DNA of 64,000 nt. Origin: Frankia sp. RB7 (GTDB lineage: Bacteria > Pseudomonadota > Alphaproteobacteria > Rhizobiales > Xanthobacteraceae). The notes under the pieces were generated by a model that was given only the letters and a program-made list of their open reading frames with translations, was not told the DNA's origin and made no database searches. The stretch is taken from NCBI GenBank assembly GCA_030403585.1, contig JAUEPE010000014.1, positions 1 through 64,000 on the forward strand. The letters are read 5' to 3'. Shown here piece after piece: positions 46,852-55,232 of the stretch. The stretch's first letter is position 1; every line of letters begins with the position of its first letter. The position numbers and the translations under genes are program-made.

Positions 46852-47739
46852 ATGGCCGAGAACAGGAAGCCGATCGAATATTCGCCGAGCTGGACCTTCT
46901 TCGAGGGCAACTGGCACGACGGCAACGTGCCGATCATGGGGCCACGCACGCATGCGGCCTGGCTCGGCTCGGTGGTGTTCGACGGTGCGCGCGCGTTCGA
47001 GGGCGTCGCGCCGGATCTCGACCGCCACGTCGCCCGCGCCAATCAGTCCGCGATCAATTTTGGGCTGAAGCCGGTGGTCGACGCCGGCACCTGGCTCACG
47101 CTGGCCAACGAAGGCATCGCGCGCTTTGCGCCGAATGCCGAGCTCTATGTCCGTCCGATGTATTGGGCGCAGAACGGAGCTGGCGGCGGCGTGCTGTTCG
47201 ACCCCGAAACCACCAATTGGTGCCTGTGCATCTACGAGGCGCCGATGCCGAAACCGGTCGGCAACGCGATCACGCTGTCGCCGTTCCGCAGGCCCACCGC
47301 CGAATGCGCGCCGGTCGACGCGAAGGCCGCCTGTCTCTACCCGAACAATTCGCGGGCGCTGGCGGAGGCCGCCTCTCGCGGCTTCCAGAACGCGCTGATG
47401 CTCGACATGCTCGGCAATGTCGCGGAGTTCGGTAATTCCAACGTGTTCATGGCGAAAGACGGCGTCGTCTTCACGCCGGTGCCGAACGGCACCTTCCTCA
47501 ACGGCATCACGCGCCAGCGCGTGATCGGCCTGCTCCGCGGCGACGGCGTCTCCGTGGTCGAGAAGACGCTGCGCTATGCGGATTTCCTCGCCGCCGACGA
47601 GATCTTTTCAACCGGAAATTTTGCCAAAGTCGCGCCGGTGATTCGCATCGACGCGCGCGAGCTGAAGCCGGGCCCGCTCTATAGCAAAGCGCGAAAACTG
47701 TATTGGGATTTTGCGCACGCGGTGAAGCCGGCGGCGTAA
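46852..47739 (+). CDS. Class IV (branched-chain type) aminotransferase
   Basis: 295 residues, fold-type IV PLP enzyme. GSVVFDGARAFEGVAP near the start, the lysine in DAKAACLYPNNSRAL, LMLDMLGNVAEFGNSNVF, and FSTGNFAKVAPV fit BCAT- or D-amino-acid-transferase-like enzymes. GGGGAGG lies 7 nt before ATG 46852. It is shorter and diverged from standard IlvE (about 360 residues), so substrate could be another amino acid. Followed by a palindromic repeat. Confidence 0.85.
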   Translation: MAENRKPIEYSPSWTFFEGNWHDGNVPIMGPRTHAAWLGSVVFDGARAFEGVAPDLDRHVARANQSAINFGLKPVVDAGTWLTLANEGIARFAPNAELYVRPMYWAQNGAGGGVLFDPETTNWCLCIYEAPMPKPVGNAITLSPFRRPTAECAPVDAKAACLYPNNSRALAEAASRGFQNALMLDMLGNVAEFGNSNVFMAKDGVVFTPVPNGTFLNGITRQRVIGLLRGDGVSVVEKTLRYADFLAADEIFSTGNFAKVAPVIRIDARELKPGPLYSKARKLYWDFAHAVKPAA

Positions 47740-47745
47740 GCCCAA

Positions 47746-47792
47746 TGTCGTCCCGGCCCTCCTGCGCAATTGCGCACCAGGCCGGGACGACA
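47746..47792. repeat. Palindrome of the GTCGTCCCGG family
   Basis: TGTCGTCCCGGCC and GGCCGGGACGACA (13-bp perfect arms) enclose TGCGCAATTGCGCA, the same inner palindrome as at 13356-13369. Lies between convergent aminotransferase and phaR. Confidence 0.75.
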
Positions 47793-47826
47793 GCGGAGAT
47801 GTGGCGGCAGCTTGGGGACGAGAGAC

Positions 47827-48423
47827 CTACTCGTCCTTCTTCGACATCTTTTCGAGGCGTTCCTGCATGTCCTTCATCTGCTGGCGCAGATCGTCGATGT
47901 TGGTGTCCTTGGCCGGCTCGGCGCCGGCCTCGGGTTCAGGCTCCGCCGTGCCCGCCGGGCGGCCCGCGGTGGGCACGAACGGCTTGAACATCGAGAAGGT
48001 CTGCTGGAACAGCTCCATGTTGCGGCGGACCTGTTCCTCCAGCGGCGCAAACGGAGTTCCAGACAGCGAGTTGGCGATCTGCTTGCGAAACTTCTCCTGC
48101 TCCTGGGTCAGCGACGCGATCGCCTGCTCCAGATATTTCGGCACCACCATCTGCATGCTGTCGCCGTAGAAGCGGATCAACTGGCGCAAGAAGGTGGTCG
48201 GCAGCAGGTTCTGGCCGGCCTTGTTCTCTTGCTCGAAGATGATCTGGGCGAGCACGGAACGGGTAATGTCGTCGCCGGTCTTGGCGTCGTAGACCAGGAA
48301 ATCTTCGCCGTCCTTGACCATGGAGGCGAGGTCTTCCAGCGTCACGTAAGTGCTCGTCCCGGTGTTATAGAGCCGGCGGTTCGCGTATTTCTTGATGGTG
48401 GTGGGTTGGTCTGATTTCGCCAT
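47827..48423 (-). CDS. phaR: Polyhydroxyalkanoate synthesis repressor
   Basis: 198 residues. N-terminal PHB/PHA accumulation regulator DNA-binding domain with IKKYANRRLYNTGTSTYVTL, followed by LRQLIRFYGDSMQMVVP and a Pro/Ala-rich and coiled C-terminus (LRQQMKDMQERLEKM). PhaR senses polyhydroxybutyrate granules and represses synthesis and phasin genes. Divergent from phaA. TGCSGCA repeats in the shared region are a candidate operator. Confidence 0.95.
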   Translation of the reverse strand: MAKSDQPTTIKKYANRRLYNTGTSTYVTLEDLASMVKDGEDFLVYDAKTGDDITRSVLAQIIFEQENKAGQNLLPTTFLRQLIRFYGDSMQMVVPKYLEQAIASLTQEQEKFRKQIANSLSGTPFAPLEEQVRRNMELFQQTFSMFKPFVPTAGRPAGTAEPEPEAGAEPAKDTNIDDLRQQMKDMQERLEKMSKKDE

Positions 48424-48727
48424 GGGCTCTCACTTGCAAACGCTGAGAACGGGAACCTGCAGGGCCAATGCCGCAGGGCGGGAAGAGTACGCAACGCAAC
48501 AAAATAAGCATTTTCAACGGGCTCACGCTACCGTTTTGTGCGGCACGGTTAATTGCACAGCAAAAACGTGCTTGCGAAATCGCCAAGAACGCTATTTTGA
48601 ATGCGTTGCGGCATGAATTCGGCGACCTGCCGATTGACATGCCGCAATGACGTTAACAGGATGCCATCCGAGACTGGCGAGCCGTTTCCCAGCCCCGTCT
48701 GCCCCCATTCAACCCCAGGAGATGCCC
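48424..48727. promoter_or_regulatory. phaR-phaA divergent control region with TGC(G/C)GCA repeats
   Basis: TGC(C/G)GCA occurs at 48469-48475, 48539-48545, 48607-48613 and 48640-48646. The last two form a perfect 9-bp inverted repeat (TTGCGGCAT at 48606-48614, ATGCCGCAA at 48639-48647) 24 bp apart, about 80 bp before phaA. The rest of the 304 bp is AT-richer promoter-like sequence with no other gene. Confidence 0.5.
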
Positions 48728-49906
48728 ATGTCAGACGATGTCGTCATCGTCAGCGCCGCCCGCACCCCGGTCGGAAGCTTCAACGGAGCGTTCGCGACCC
48801 TTCCCGCCCACGATCTCGGCGCGATCGCCATCAAGGCCGCGCTGGAGCGCGGTGGCATCGAGCCCGGCCGGGTCTCCGAAGTCATCATGGGCCAGATCCT
48901 GACCGCCGCTCAAGGCCAGAACCCGGCCCGCCAGGCCTCGATCATGGCCGGCATTCCCGTGGAGAGCCCGGCTTGGGGCGTCAACCAGCTTTGCGGCTCG
49001 GGCCTGCGCACGGTTGCGCTTGGCTATCAGGCGCTGCTCAACGGTGATTCCGAGATCGTGGTGGCCGGCGGCCAGGAGTCCATGAGCATGGCTCCCCACG
49101 CCCAGTATCTGCGCGGCGGCGTCAAGATGGGCGCGGTCGAGTTCATCGACACCATGATCAAGGACGGCCTTTGGGATGCCTTCAACGGCTACCACATGGG
49201 CAACACCGCCGAGAACGTCGCGCGGCAGTGGCAGATCACCCGTGCCCAGCAGGACGAGTTCGCGGTCGCCTCGCAGCAGAAGGCCGAGGCCGCGCAGAAG
49301 GCCGGCAAGTTCAACGACGAAATCGTCCCCGTCACCATCAAGGGCCGCAAGGGCGATGTCGTCGTCAGCGCCGACGAATATCCGCGCCATGGTGCCACGA
49401 TCGATGCGATGGCGAAGCTTCGTCCCGCCTTCGAGAAGGAAGGTACGGTCACCGCAGGCTCGGCCTCGGGCATCAATGACGGCGCCGCCGCCGTGGTGCT
49501 GATGACCGCCAAGCAGGCGGCCAAGGAAGGCAAGAAGCCGCTCGCGCGCATCGTGTCGTGGGCGCAGGCGGGCGTCGATCCGAAGATCATGGGCTCGGGT
49601 CCGATCCCGGCCTCGCGCGCCGCGCTGAAGAAGGCCGGCTGGAGCGTCGGCGATCTCGATCTGATCGAGGCCAACGAAGCCTTTGCGGCACAGGCCTGCG
49701 CCGTCAACAAGGACCTCGGCTGGGACACCTCCAAGGTCAACGTCAACGGTGGCGCGATCGCGATCGGCCATCCGGTCGGCGCTTCCGGCGCGCGCGTGCT
49801 GGTGACGCTGCTGCATGAAATGCAGAAGCGTGATTCGAAGAAGGGCCTCGCCACGCTGTGCATCGGCGGCGGTATGGGTATCGCGATGTGTCTGGCGCGC
49901 GACTGA
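48728..49906 (+). CDS. phaA: Acetyl-CoA acetyltransferase (beta-ketothiolase)
   Basis: 392 residues. Condenses two acetyl-CoA to acetoacetyl-CoA for polyhydroxybutyrate. Active-site Cys in [11 protein letters not shown], His in [17 protein letters not shown], and second Cys in [14 protein letters not shown] 48728 is preferred over 48722 and 48647 because AGGAGA lies 6-7 nt before it and the protein then has family length. Followed by hairpins and a terminator before phaB. Confidence 0.96.
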   Translation: MSDDVVIVSAARTPVGSFNGAFATLPAHDLGAIAIKAALERGGIEPGRVSEVIMGQILTAAQGQNPARQASIMAGIPVESPAWGVNQLCGSGLRTVALGYQALLNGDSEIVVAGGQESMSMAPHAQYLRGGVKMGAVEFIDTMIKDGLWDAFNGYHMGNTAENVARQWQITRAQQDEFAVASQQKAEAAQKAGKFNDEIVPVTIKGRKGDVVVSADEYPRHGATIDAMAKLRPAFEKEGTVTAGSASGINDGAAAVVLMTAKQAAKEGKKPLARIVSWAQAGVDPKIMGSGPIPASRAALKKAGWSVGDLDLIEANEAFAAQACAVNKDLGWDTSKVNVNGGAIAIGHPVGASGARVLVTLLHEMQKRDSKKGLATLCIGGGMGIAMCLARD

Positions 49907-49921
49907 GCTTACACTTAACTG

Positions 49922-49940
49922 ACGCGTGCGCTGCACGCGT
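49922..49940. repeat. Short perfect inverted repeat after phaA
   Basis: ACGCGTGC and GCACGCGT pair across GCT. A diverged second copy (GGTGCGTTGCACGCG) follows at 49945-49960. Confidence 0.45.
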
Positions 49941-50023
49941 TAGTGGGTGCGTTGCACGCGATTAAAAAGGCAGCGGTTGCAAATCAAATATTCTTCGCAA
50001 CTGCGCTAGCCTCGACTAAATAC

Positions 50024-50057
50024 AAACGCCCGGCTCAACGCCGGGCGTTTTGTTCTT
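50024..50057 (+). terminator. Rho-independent terminator between phaA and phaB
   Basis: An 11-bp stem AAACGCCCGGC / GCCGGGCGTTT around TCAAC, followed by TTGTTCTT. phaB therefore likely has its own promoter downstream, although read-through is possible. Confidence 0.85.
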
Positions 50058-50140
50058 GATGTCCGTCAAACCAACCGCATAATCCAACACTAAAACGATC
50101 GCTCAGAAACGTCCGAAGAGTCCAAGGGAAGGAATACGAT

Positions 50141-50866
50141 ATGGCACGAGTTGCATTGGTGACGGGTGGTACGCGGGGCATCGGAGCTGCGATCAGCAAG
50201 GCGCTGAAGGCGGCCGGCTACAAGGTTGCGGCGAGCTATGCCGGCAATGATGCGGCGGCGGAGAAGTTCAAGGCCGAGACCGGCATCGCCGTCTACAAAT
50301 GGGACGTCAGCAATTTCGATGCCTGCGCCGAAGGCGTGAAGAAGGTCGAAGCCGAGATCGGCCCGGTCGACGTGCTGGTCAACAATGCCGGCATCACCCG
50401 CGACACCGCCTTCCACAAGATGACGCTCGAGCAGTGGAACGCCGTCATCAACACCAATCTCGGTTCGCTGTTCAACATGACCCGTCAGGTGATCGAGGGC
50501 ATGCGCGCGCGCAAATTCGGCCGCGTCATCTCGATCTCGTCGATCAACGGCCAGAAGGGCCAGTTCGGTCAGGTCAATTATTCCGCGGCAAAGGCCGGCG
50601 ACATCGGCTTCACCAAGGCGCTCGCCATCGAGAACGCCAAGGGCGGCATCACCGTCAACGCCATTGCGCCTGGCTACATCAACACCGAAATGGTGCAGGC
50701 CGTGCCGAAGGACGTGCTGGAGAAGAACGTGATCCCGCAGATCCCGGTCAATCGGCTCGGCGAGCCCGAAGAGATCGCACGGGCGGTGGTGTTCCTGGCC
50801 GCCGACGAGGCTGGCTTCATCACCGGCTCGACCCTGACCATCAATGGCGGTCAGTATCACGCCTGA
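50141..50866 (+). CDS. phaB: Acetoacetyl-CoA reductase
   Basis: 241 residues, short-chain dehydrogenase reducing acetoacetyl-CoA to (R)-3-hydroxybutyryl-CoA with NADPH. TGGTRGIGAAI nucleotide motif, NNAGITRD, the catalytic YSAAKAG motif with its upstream Ser in ISISSINGQKGQ, and the C-terminal LTINGGQYHA. GGAAGGAA precedes ATG 50141. No phaC synthase gene is in the window. Confidence 0.96.
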   Translation: MARVALVTGGTRGIGAAISKALKAAGYKVAASYAGNDAAAEKFKAETGIAVYKWDVSNFDACAEGVKKVEAEIGPVDVLVNNAGITRDTAFHKMTLEQWNAVINTNLGSLFNMTRQVIEGMRARKFGRVISISSINGQKGQFGQVNYSAAKAGDIGFTKALAIENAKGGITVNAIAPGYINTEMVQAVPKDVLEKNVIPQIPVNRLGEPEEIARAVVFLAADEAGFITGSTLTINGGQYHA

Positions 50867-50919
50867 TATGGCACCAAGCCTGTAGCGTCGGGCGAGACAA
50901 GGCGATAGTGAAGACGAAA

Positions 50920-50942
50920 ATGCCCGGCCTCGTGCCGGGCAT
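50920..50942. terminator. Hairpin after phaB
   Basis: ATGCCCGGC pairs with GCCGGGCAT around CTCGT. No T-tract; stands 26 bp before the EamA gene. Confidence 0.45.
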
Positions 50943-50967
50943 AAGCGTCCTCAGAGCCCTTTGATCC

Positions 50968-51837
50968 ATGACCCCGCGCACCGCCACACTGATCGGACTG
51001 ACCGCGATCCTGATGTGGTCGCTGTTGTCCGTGATGACGGTGGCGACCGGAAAGATCCCGGCGTTCCAGCTCGCTGCGATGACCTTTGCGATCGGCGGTC
51101 TCGTCGGCCTGCTCACCTGGATCGGCCGCGGCGATGCCGCGAAAAGCCTGCGTCAGCCGCTCGTCGTGTGGCTGGTCGGCGTCGGCGGCCTGTTCGGCTA
51201 TCATGCGCTCTATTTCCTCGCGCTGCGTTTCGCGCCGCCGGCCGAAGCCGGCCTTCTGAACTACATGTGGCCGCTGCTGATCGTGCTGTTCTCGTCCTTC
51301 CTGCCGGGCGAGCGGCTCGCCGTGCACCACGTCATCGGCGCCGTGCTCGGCCTCGTCGGCACAGTGCTGCTGTTTGCCGGCAATACCTCCGGCTTCGCGC
51401 CGGGCGCGGTGCCGGGATTGGTCGCGGCCTTCATCGCCGCCTTCGTCTGGGCGGCCTATTCGGTGCTGTCGCGGCGATTGAGGGCGGTGCCGACCGACGC
51501 GGTCGCAGGCTTTTGCCTCGCCACATCAGTGCTCGCCGCGCTGATGCATGGTCTGCTCGAAACCACGGTGTGGCCCGAGACGTCGTTGCAATGGCTCGCC
51601 GTAATCGGGCTCGGCATCGGTCCCGTCGGCGCTGCCTTTTACGCCTGGGACATCGGCATGAAGCGCGGCGACATCCGCGTGCTCGGCGCCGCCTCCTATG
51701 CGACGCCGCTGCTCTCCACCGGCTTTCTCATCGCCGCCGGCTTTGCCAAAGCCAGCGCCAACATCGCTATCGCTGCGATCCTGATCGCCGGCGGCGGCCT
51801 GATTGCGGCAAAGGACATGGTGCTGCGCAAGCGGTGA
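50968..51837 (+). CDS. EamA-family (DMT) transporter
   Basis: 289 residues with about ten membrane helices arranged as two EamA repeats (for example LLNYMWPLLIVLFSSFL and IAAFVWAAYSVLSRRL). Drug/metabolite transporter superfamily; exporters of amino acids or other small metabolites. Start ATG 50968 gives MTPRTATLIGLTAILMW. Same strand as phaB, after a hairpin. Substrate unknown. Confidence 0.9.
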   Translation: MTPRTATLIGLTAILMWSLLSVMTVATGKIPAFQLAAMTFAIGGLVGLLTWIGRGDAAKSLRQPLVVWLVGVGGLFGYHALYFLALRFAPPAEAGLLNYMWPLLIVLFSSFLPGERLAVHHVIGAVLGLVGTVLLFAGNTSGFAPGAVPGLVAAFIAAFVWAAYSVLSRRLRAVPTDAVAGFCLATSVLAALMHGLLETTVWPETSLQWLAVIGLGIGPVGAAFYAWDIGMKRGDIRVLGAASYATPLLSTGFLIAAGFAKASANIAIAAILIAGGGLIAAKDMVLRKR

Positions 51838-51847
51838 GAGTCCAGGG

Positions 51848-52270
51848 TTACGGCTCCCAGCCTTTCGGCGCGAGCTCGAATTTTGCGAACTCGAATGCGG
51901 GCGCCACGGTGCAGCCGACCAGCGTCCACTCGCCGGTGGTCTCCGCCATCTGCCACGCATCCGCCGGAACGATGGCCTGCGGCCGCTCGCCGCTGACGAG
52001 GTCCGTGCCGAGCCGTACCTCGTGCTGGGAGCAGCCGTCATGTGCGATGCGCAGCGTCAACGGGCTGCCGGCATAATAGTGCCAGGTCTCGATCGCATCG
52101 ATCCGATGCCAGTGCGAGCTCTCGCCGCGCGCAAGCAGGAAGTAGATGAGTGTCGAGCGCGAGCGGCCGTTGGCGTCGGTGGTCTGGTCGCGAAAGGTCT
52201 CGCGATAATGTCCGCCCTCGGGGTGCGGGCGGAGCTCAAGGCGCGCGATGATCTCGGCTGCGGTCGGCAT
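51848..52270 (-). CDS. DUF985 cupin protein
   Basis: 140 residues. Cupin-fold DUF985 with ELRPHPEGGHYRETFRD at the N-terminus, IYFLLARGESSHWHRIDA and WTLVGCTVAPAFEFAKFEL. The two histidines in SSHWHR suggest a metal or small-molecule site. Related to the RmlC-like cupins, function unassigned. 9 bp after the gloB stop on the same strand, so co-transcribed. Confidence 0.88.
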   Translation of the reverse strand: MPTAAEIIARLELRPHPEGGHYRETFRDQTTDANGRSRSTLIYFLLARGESSHWHRIDAIETWHYYAGSPLTLRIAHDGCSQHEVRLGTDLVSGERPQAIVPADAWQMAETTGEWTLVGCTVAPAFEFAKFELAPKGWEP

Positions 52271-52279
52271 CGATCCCCG

Positions 52280-53047
52280 TCAGGACTTGTTTTTGCGCTC
52301 GCGCAGCTCGCCGAATATTGCGGCGGCATCCGCGCCCTTCATGTGTAGCCTGGCTGCGACCGACGGTTCATCAGCGCGCAGGAACACGTTTGCTCGCTTC
52401 TCATCACCAAGCAGTGAGGGAATGGTCGGCTTGTTCTCCGCCCGCAGCCTCGTCACTTCCGCCGCGCGCGCCTGGAGGGCCGCGTTGTCGGGATCGACGG
52501 TCAGCGCGAACTTGACGTTGGAGGCCGTGTATTCGTGGCCGCAATAGAGCTTGAAGTCGTCGGGCAGGGCCCGCAGCTTCAGCAGCGAGTCCCACATCAT
52601 CGGGTAGTTGCCCTCGAACACGCGGCCGCAGCCGATCGAGAACAGCGTATCGGCGGCGAACAGCGTCTTCTCGGTGTCGAACACGTAGGAGATATGGTCG
52701 AGCGTATGGCCGGGCGTTTCCAGCACGCGCCCGAGCAGCGTACCGACCTTGACCACATCGCCATTGGCGACACGCAAATCGACATCGGCGATCTTCGTCG
52801 TCCTGTCATGCGGCGCGACGACGCGGCAATTGTATTTCTGCTTGAGTTCGGCGACCCCGCCGACATGATCGCCATGATGATGGGTGATCAGGATATCGGT
52901 GAGCTGCCAGCCCTCGCGCTCCAGCGCCTTGATGATGGGACCGGCTTCCGGTGCGTCGATCGATGCGGTTGCCTTGGTTTCCACATCGTGGATCAGGTAA
53001 CCGAAATTGTCGTTTAAACAGTTGAAAGTACGAATTTCGGCGGCCAT
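52280..53047 (-). CDS. gloB: Hydroxyacylglutathione hydrolase (glyoxalase II)
   Basis: 255 residues, metallo-beta-lactamase fold. Metal motif ITHHHGDHVGG, LETPGHTLDHIS, FAADTLFSIGCGRVFEG and YCGHEYTASN carry the ligands. Releases D-lactate from S-lactoylglutathione. ATG 53047 was taken rather than 53080 since MAAEIRTFNCLNDNF matches the family start. Divergent from a methyltransferase gene, an arrangement common in alphaproteobacteria. Confidence 0.95.
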   Translation of the reverse strand: MAAEIRTFNCLNDNFGYLIHDVETKATASIDAPEAGPIIKALEREGWQLTDILITHHHGDHVGGVAELKQKYNCRVVAPHDRTTKIADVDLRVANGDVVKVGTLLGRVLETPGHTLDHISYVFDTEKTLFAADTLFSIGCGRVFEGNYPMMWDSLLKLRALPDDFKLYCGHEYTASNVKFALTVDPDNAALQARAAEVTRLRAENKPTIPSLLGDEKRANVFLRADEPSVAARLHMKGADAAAIFGELRERKNKS

Positions 53048-53155
53048 GTCATCTCCATCGCGCTCAACCCCGTCAGACAAATATGGCGTTAACGTTGCGC
53101 AGGCAATGCAATATTCCGCGCGCAGCCGCCGCCTTGTGCATGTTACATTGCCGTC

Positions 53156-53902
53156 ATGACCATCGATGTCGTCGACCTTCGCGAGTTCTATTCCCGTCGC
53201 CTCGGCATCGTGGCGCGGCAGATGATCAATCGCGGCATCCGGGAGCGCTGGCCGAATGCCGATGGCCAGCGCGTGCTCGGCATCGGCTATCCAACGCCCT
53301 ATCTCGGGCTGTTCCGCGAGGACGCGGAGCGCTGCATCGCCTTCATGCCGGCGGCCCAGGGCGTGTTGAAATGGCCCACGGGACGCCCCGCGCTGGCGTC
53401 GCTGGTCGACGAGTTCTCACTGCCGCTTCCCGACGCTGCGGTCGATCGTATCCTGCTGGTTCATGCGCTCGAGATGTCGGATGACCCGGCCGCGCTGCTG
53501 CGCGAAGTCTGGCGGGTGCTGTCGCCGTCCGGCCGCGTCATGGCGGTGATCCCGAACAGGCGCGGCGTGTGGACGCGCAGCGACAACACCCCGTTCGGCC
53601 ACGGCCGACCCTATTCGCGCTCGCAGATCACGGACCTGTTGCGCCAGACCTGGTTCACCCCGACCGGCTGGGGGGAGGCCTTGTTCATGCCGCCTTACGC
53701 GGGCCGCTGGGTGCTGAAATCGGCGCAGATGTGGGAGCGTGCTGGTGCTGCGCTGGCGCTGCCTTTTGCCGGCGTCCACATCGTCGAAGCAACCAAGCAG
53801 GTCTATCGCGCGATCCCCGCCAAGCGCGAACGGGCGCGACTGATTCCCTCGTTGGCAAAGCCGGTGCTGGTGCCGTCCTCGACGACGGTGACGCAGGGCT
53901 AA
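53156..53902 (+). CDS. Class I SAM-dependent methyltransferase-like protein
   Basis: 248 residues. Methyltransf_11-like core: RVLGIGYPTPYLGLF stands where motif I normally has a GxGxG loop, so SAM binding may be altered; LPLPDAAVDRILLVHALE and LLREVWRVLSPSGRVMAVIP are motifs III-V. The C-terminal 80 residues are basic and proline-rich. Divergent from gloB. Substrate unknown. Confidence 0.85.
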   Translation: MTIDVVDLREFYSRRLGIVARQMINRGIRERWPNADGQRVLGIGYPTPYLGLFREDAERCIAFMPAAQGVLKWPTGRPALASLVDEFSLPLPDAAVDRILLVHALEMSDDPAALLREVWRVLSPSGRVMAVIPNRRGVWTRSDNTPFGHGRPYSRSQITDLLRQTWFTPTGWGEALFMPPYAGRWVLKSAQMWERAGAALALPFAGVHIVEATKQVYRAIPAKRERARLIPSLAKPVLVPSSTTVTQG

Positions 53903-53908
53903 AAACAA

Positions 53909-53934
53909 ATCGTCCCGGCAAAGGCCGGGACGAT
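53909..53934. terminator. Hairpin of the GTCGTCCCGG family after the methyltransferase
   Basis: ATCGTCCCGGC and GCCGGGACGAT pair perfectly over 11 bp around AAAG. Between convergent genes; small member of the dispersed repeat family or a terminator. Confidence 0.6.
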
Positions 53935-53966
53935 CATGCATCGTCAAACCAGAACCAGGTTGCAGC

Positions 53967-54770
53967 CTACTCGCTGGGGGCGAGATCGTCGCCGGAAGCG
54001 GCAGGAGCAGCCTCGCGCTCGGGGCGCGGGCCGTTATGCGGCCGGCGGCGCCGTCGCGGGAAACGCTCGCCACCACCACCATTGCCAGCTTCGAAGCCGC
54101 CCGGAGCGCCATTCGTCTGTGGCGGCTGCGCGCCGGTGATGAAGGAGGGCAGGCGATCGACGTTGCCGGCGTCGGCGACGACGACAGGCTGCGGCTGGCT
54201 CGGCGGTTGCGGCTGGGGTTGGTACTGCGGCTGCGGACGGTGCTCGCGCTCGCGGTGCTCGCGCGGTTGCTGCTGGTCGCGAACATAGGGCTGCTGGTTG
54301 TTGTCGCGCTGCTGGTAGTCACGCTGGTGATCGCGCTGGCCGTCACGCTGATAGGGCTGTTGTTGCTGCGGAGGCTGCGGAACGAAGCCCGGCTCCTGGC
54401 CGAAATTCGAGAAATTCTCACCGTCGTCCTCGCCGTCGTCACCGCTGCTGGTGCTGATCGGCTCGTCGCCGCGCGGTTGCTGGTTCTGGCGGAACTGTTC
54501 CTGCGCCGTCGCGATCAAGCGGAAATAATGCTCGGCGTGCTGGTAGTAGTTTTCAGCGGCGACCGGATCGCCCGAGGAGCGCGCGTCACGCGCAAGCTGA
54601 AGATATTTTTCGGCAATGTGTGAGGCGGTGCCGCGGATCTTGATGTCGGGGCCGTTCGATTCGTAGACCCGGGTCATCGGGTTCTGGCCGCGCCGGTTAT
54701 TATTGTTGTTGTTGTTGCTATTGTTGTTGTTGCGGTTGCGCATCCGCTGCTTGTTCTGACCGTTTCTCAT
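53967..54770 (-). CDS. DUF4167 protein with poly-asparagine tract
   Basis: 267 residues. After a short basic start (MRNGQNKQRMRNR) come runs of Asn encoded by repeated AAC/AAT triplets, then the DUF4167 core (RGTASHIAEKYLQLARDAR, NYYQHAEHYFRLI). The rest is low complexity, rich in Gln, Pro, Arg and Asp. The Asn- and Gln-rich regions make it likely to be disordered, with possible RNA or condensate roles, though none is shown. Usually found next to prfA-prmC in alphaproteobacteria; here it follows prmC after 460 bp. Confidence 0.88.
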   Translation of the reverse strand: MRNGQNKQRMRNRNNNNSNNNNNNNRRGQNPMTRVYESNGPDIKIRGTASHIAEKYLQLARDARSSGDPVAAENYYQHAEHYFRLIATAQEQFRQNQQPRGDEPISTSSGDDGEDDGENFSNFGQEPGFVPQPPQQQQPYQRDGQRDHQRDYQQRDNNQQPYVRDQQQPREHREREHRPQPQYQPQPQPPSQPQPVVVADAGNVDRLPSFITGAQPPQTNGAPGGFEAGNGGGGERFPRRRRRPHNGPRPEREAAPAASGDDLAPSE

Positions 54771-55232
54771 GTCCTGCCTTTAATTCCAGCCCTAAAGGTT
54801 GCACGCATTACTGATTGCTAGGAGTGACCCGATGACAGCGGTTCACATCTCTCGCGCGTACCGCGCGCAAGAACGGATTGAACCCTGCCGATGTTCGTCG
54901 ACCGTCGCGTTCAACAAAGACGCGTCCCCACCCGCCAGCGTTCATTGCCAGCGAACCCATTCATATCGCCTGCCGAAACAAGCCCTGCTTTGTTGCGTAA
55001 GTCTTCAAGCGCAATATCAGGCTTTCGTTCACGTTGCGGTCGGAAAGCAGCGTACCTCAATGGGCCATCGCGCTTAACAGGACCTGCGGCTTGGAACCTT
55101 AAATCAGTGAAGCTCTCGCCCGAGAGCCCGGCTTTCGCCCGTAGGTCTACGGGGCCGACACTGATGTGCTGACCGGAAGGTAGTCGTTCCCAAGGGATAT
55201 TCCAAGAGGTTTTTTCGAGCCCAATCCGGCTT
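54771..55232. other. 462-bp non-coding stretch between prmC and the DUF4167 gene
   Basis: No protein-coding frame is credible here. It contains the multi-helix element at 55090-55206, a CGCGCG-TAC-CGCGCG hairpin at 54853-54867, a GCTTTC/GAAAGC hairpin, and an AAGCGC/GCGCTT pair flanking it near 55000-55080. This is a long 5' leader of the DUF4167 transcript or a separate RNA gene. Confidence 0.55.
55090..55206. ncRNA. Candidate structured RNA (strand uncertain)
   Basis: Four helices nest in 117 nt: CTTGGAA (55090-55096) with TTCCAAG (55200-55206) closes the element; ATCAGTG with CACTGAT lies inside; and within these are two hairpins, GCTCTCG/CGAGAGC and CCCGTAG/CTACGGG. On the plus strand it is followed by AGGTTTTTT, resembling a transcription end; on the minus strand it would sit in the DUF4167 leader. 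It is not tRNA, 4.5S, RNase P or tmRNA by visible motifs. No family assigned. Confidence 0.45.

Noticed and set aside
54771..55232. tmRNA, 4.5S RNA or RNase P RNA in the prmC-DUF4167 gap
   Set aside because: No CCA-bearing acceptor, no tag-peptide reading frame, and no GGTCAGGTCCGGAAGG or GAGGAAAGTCCGGGCT type core was seen.
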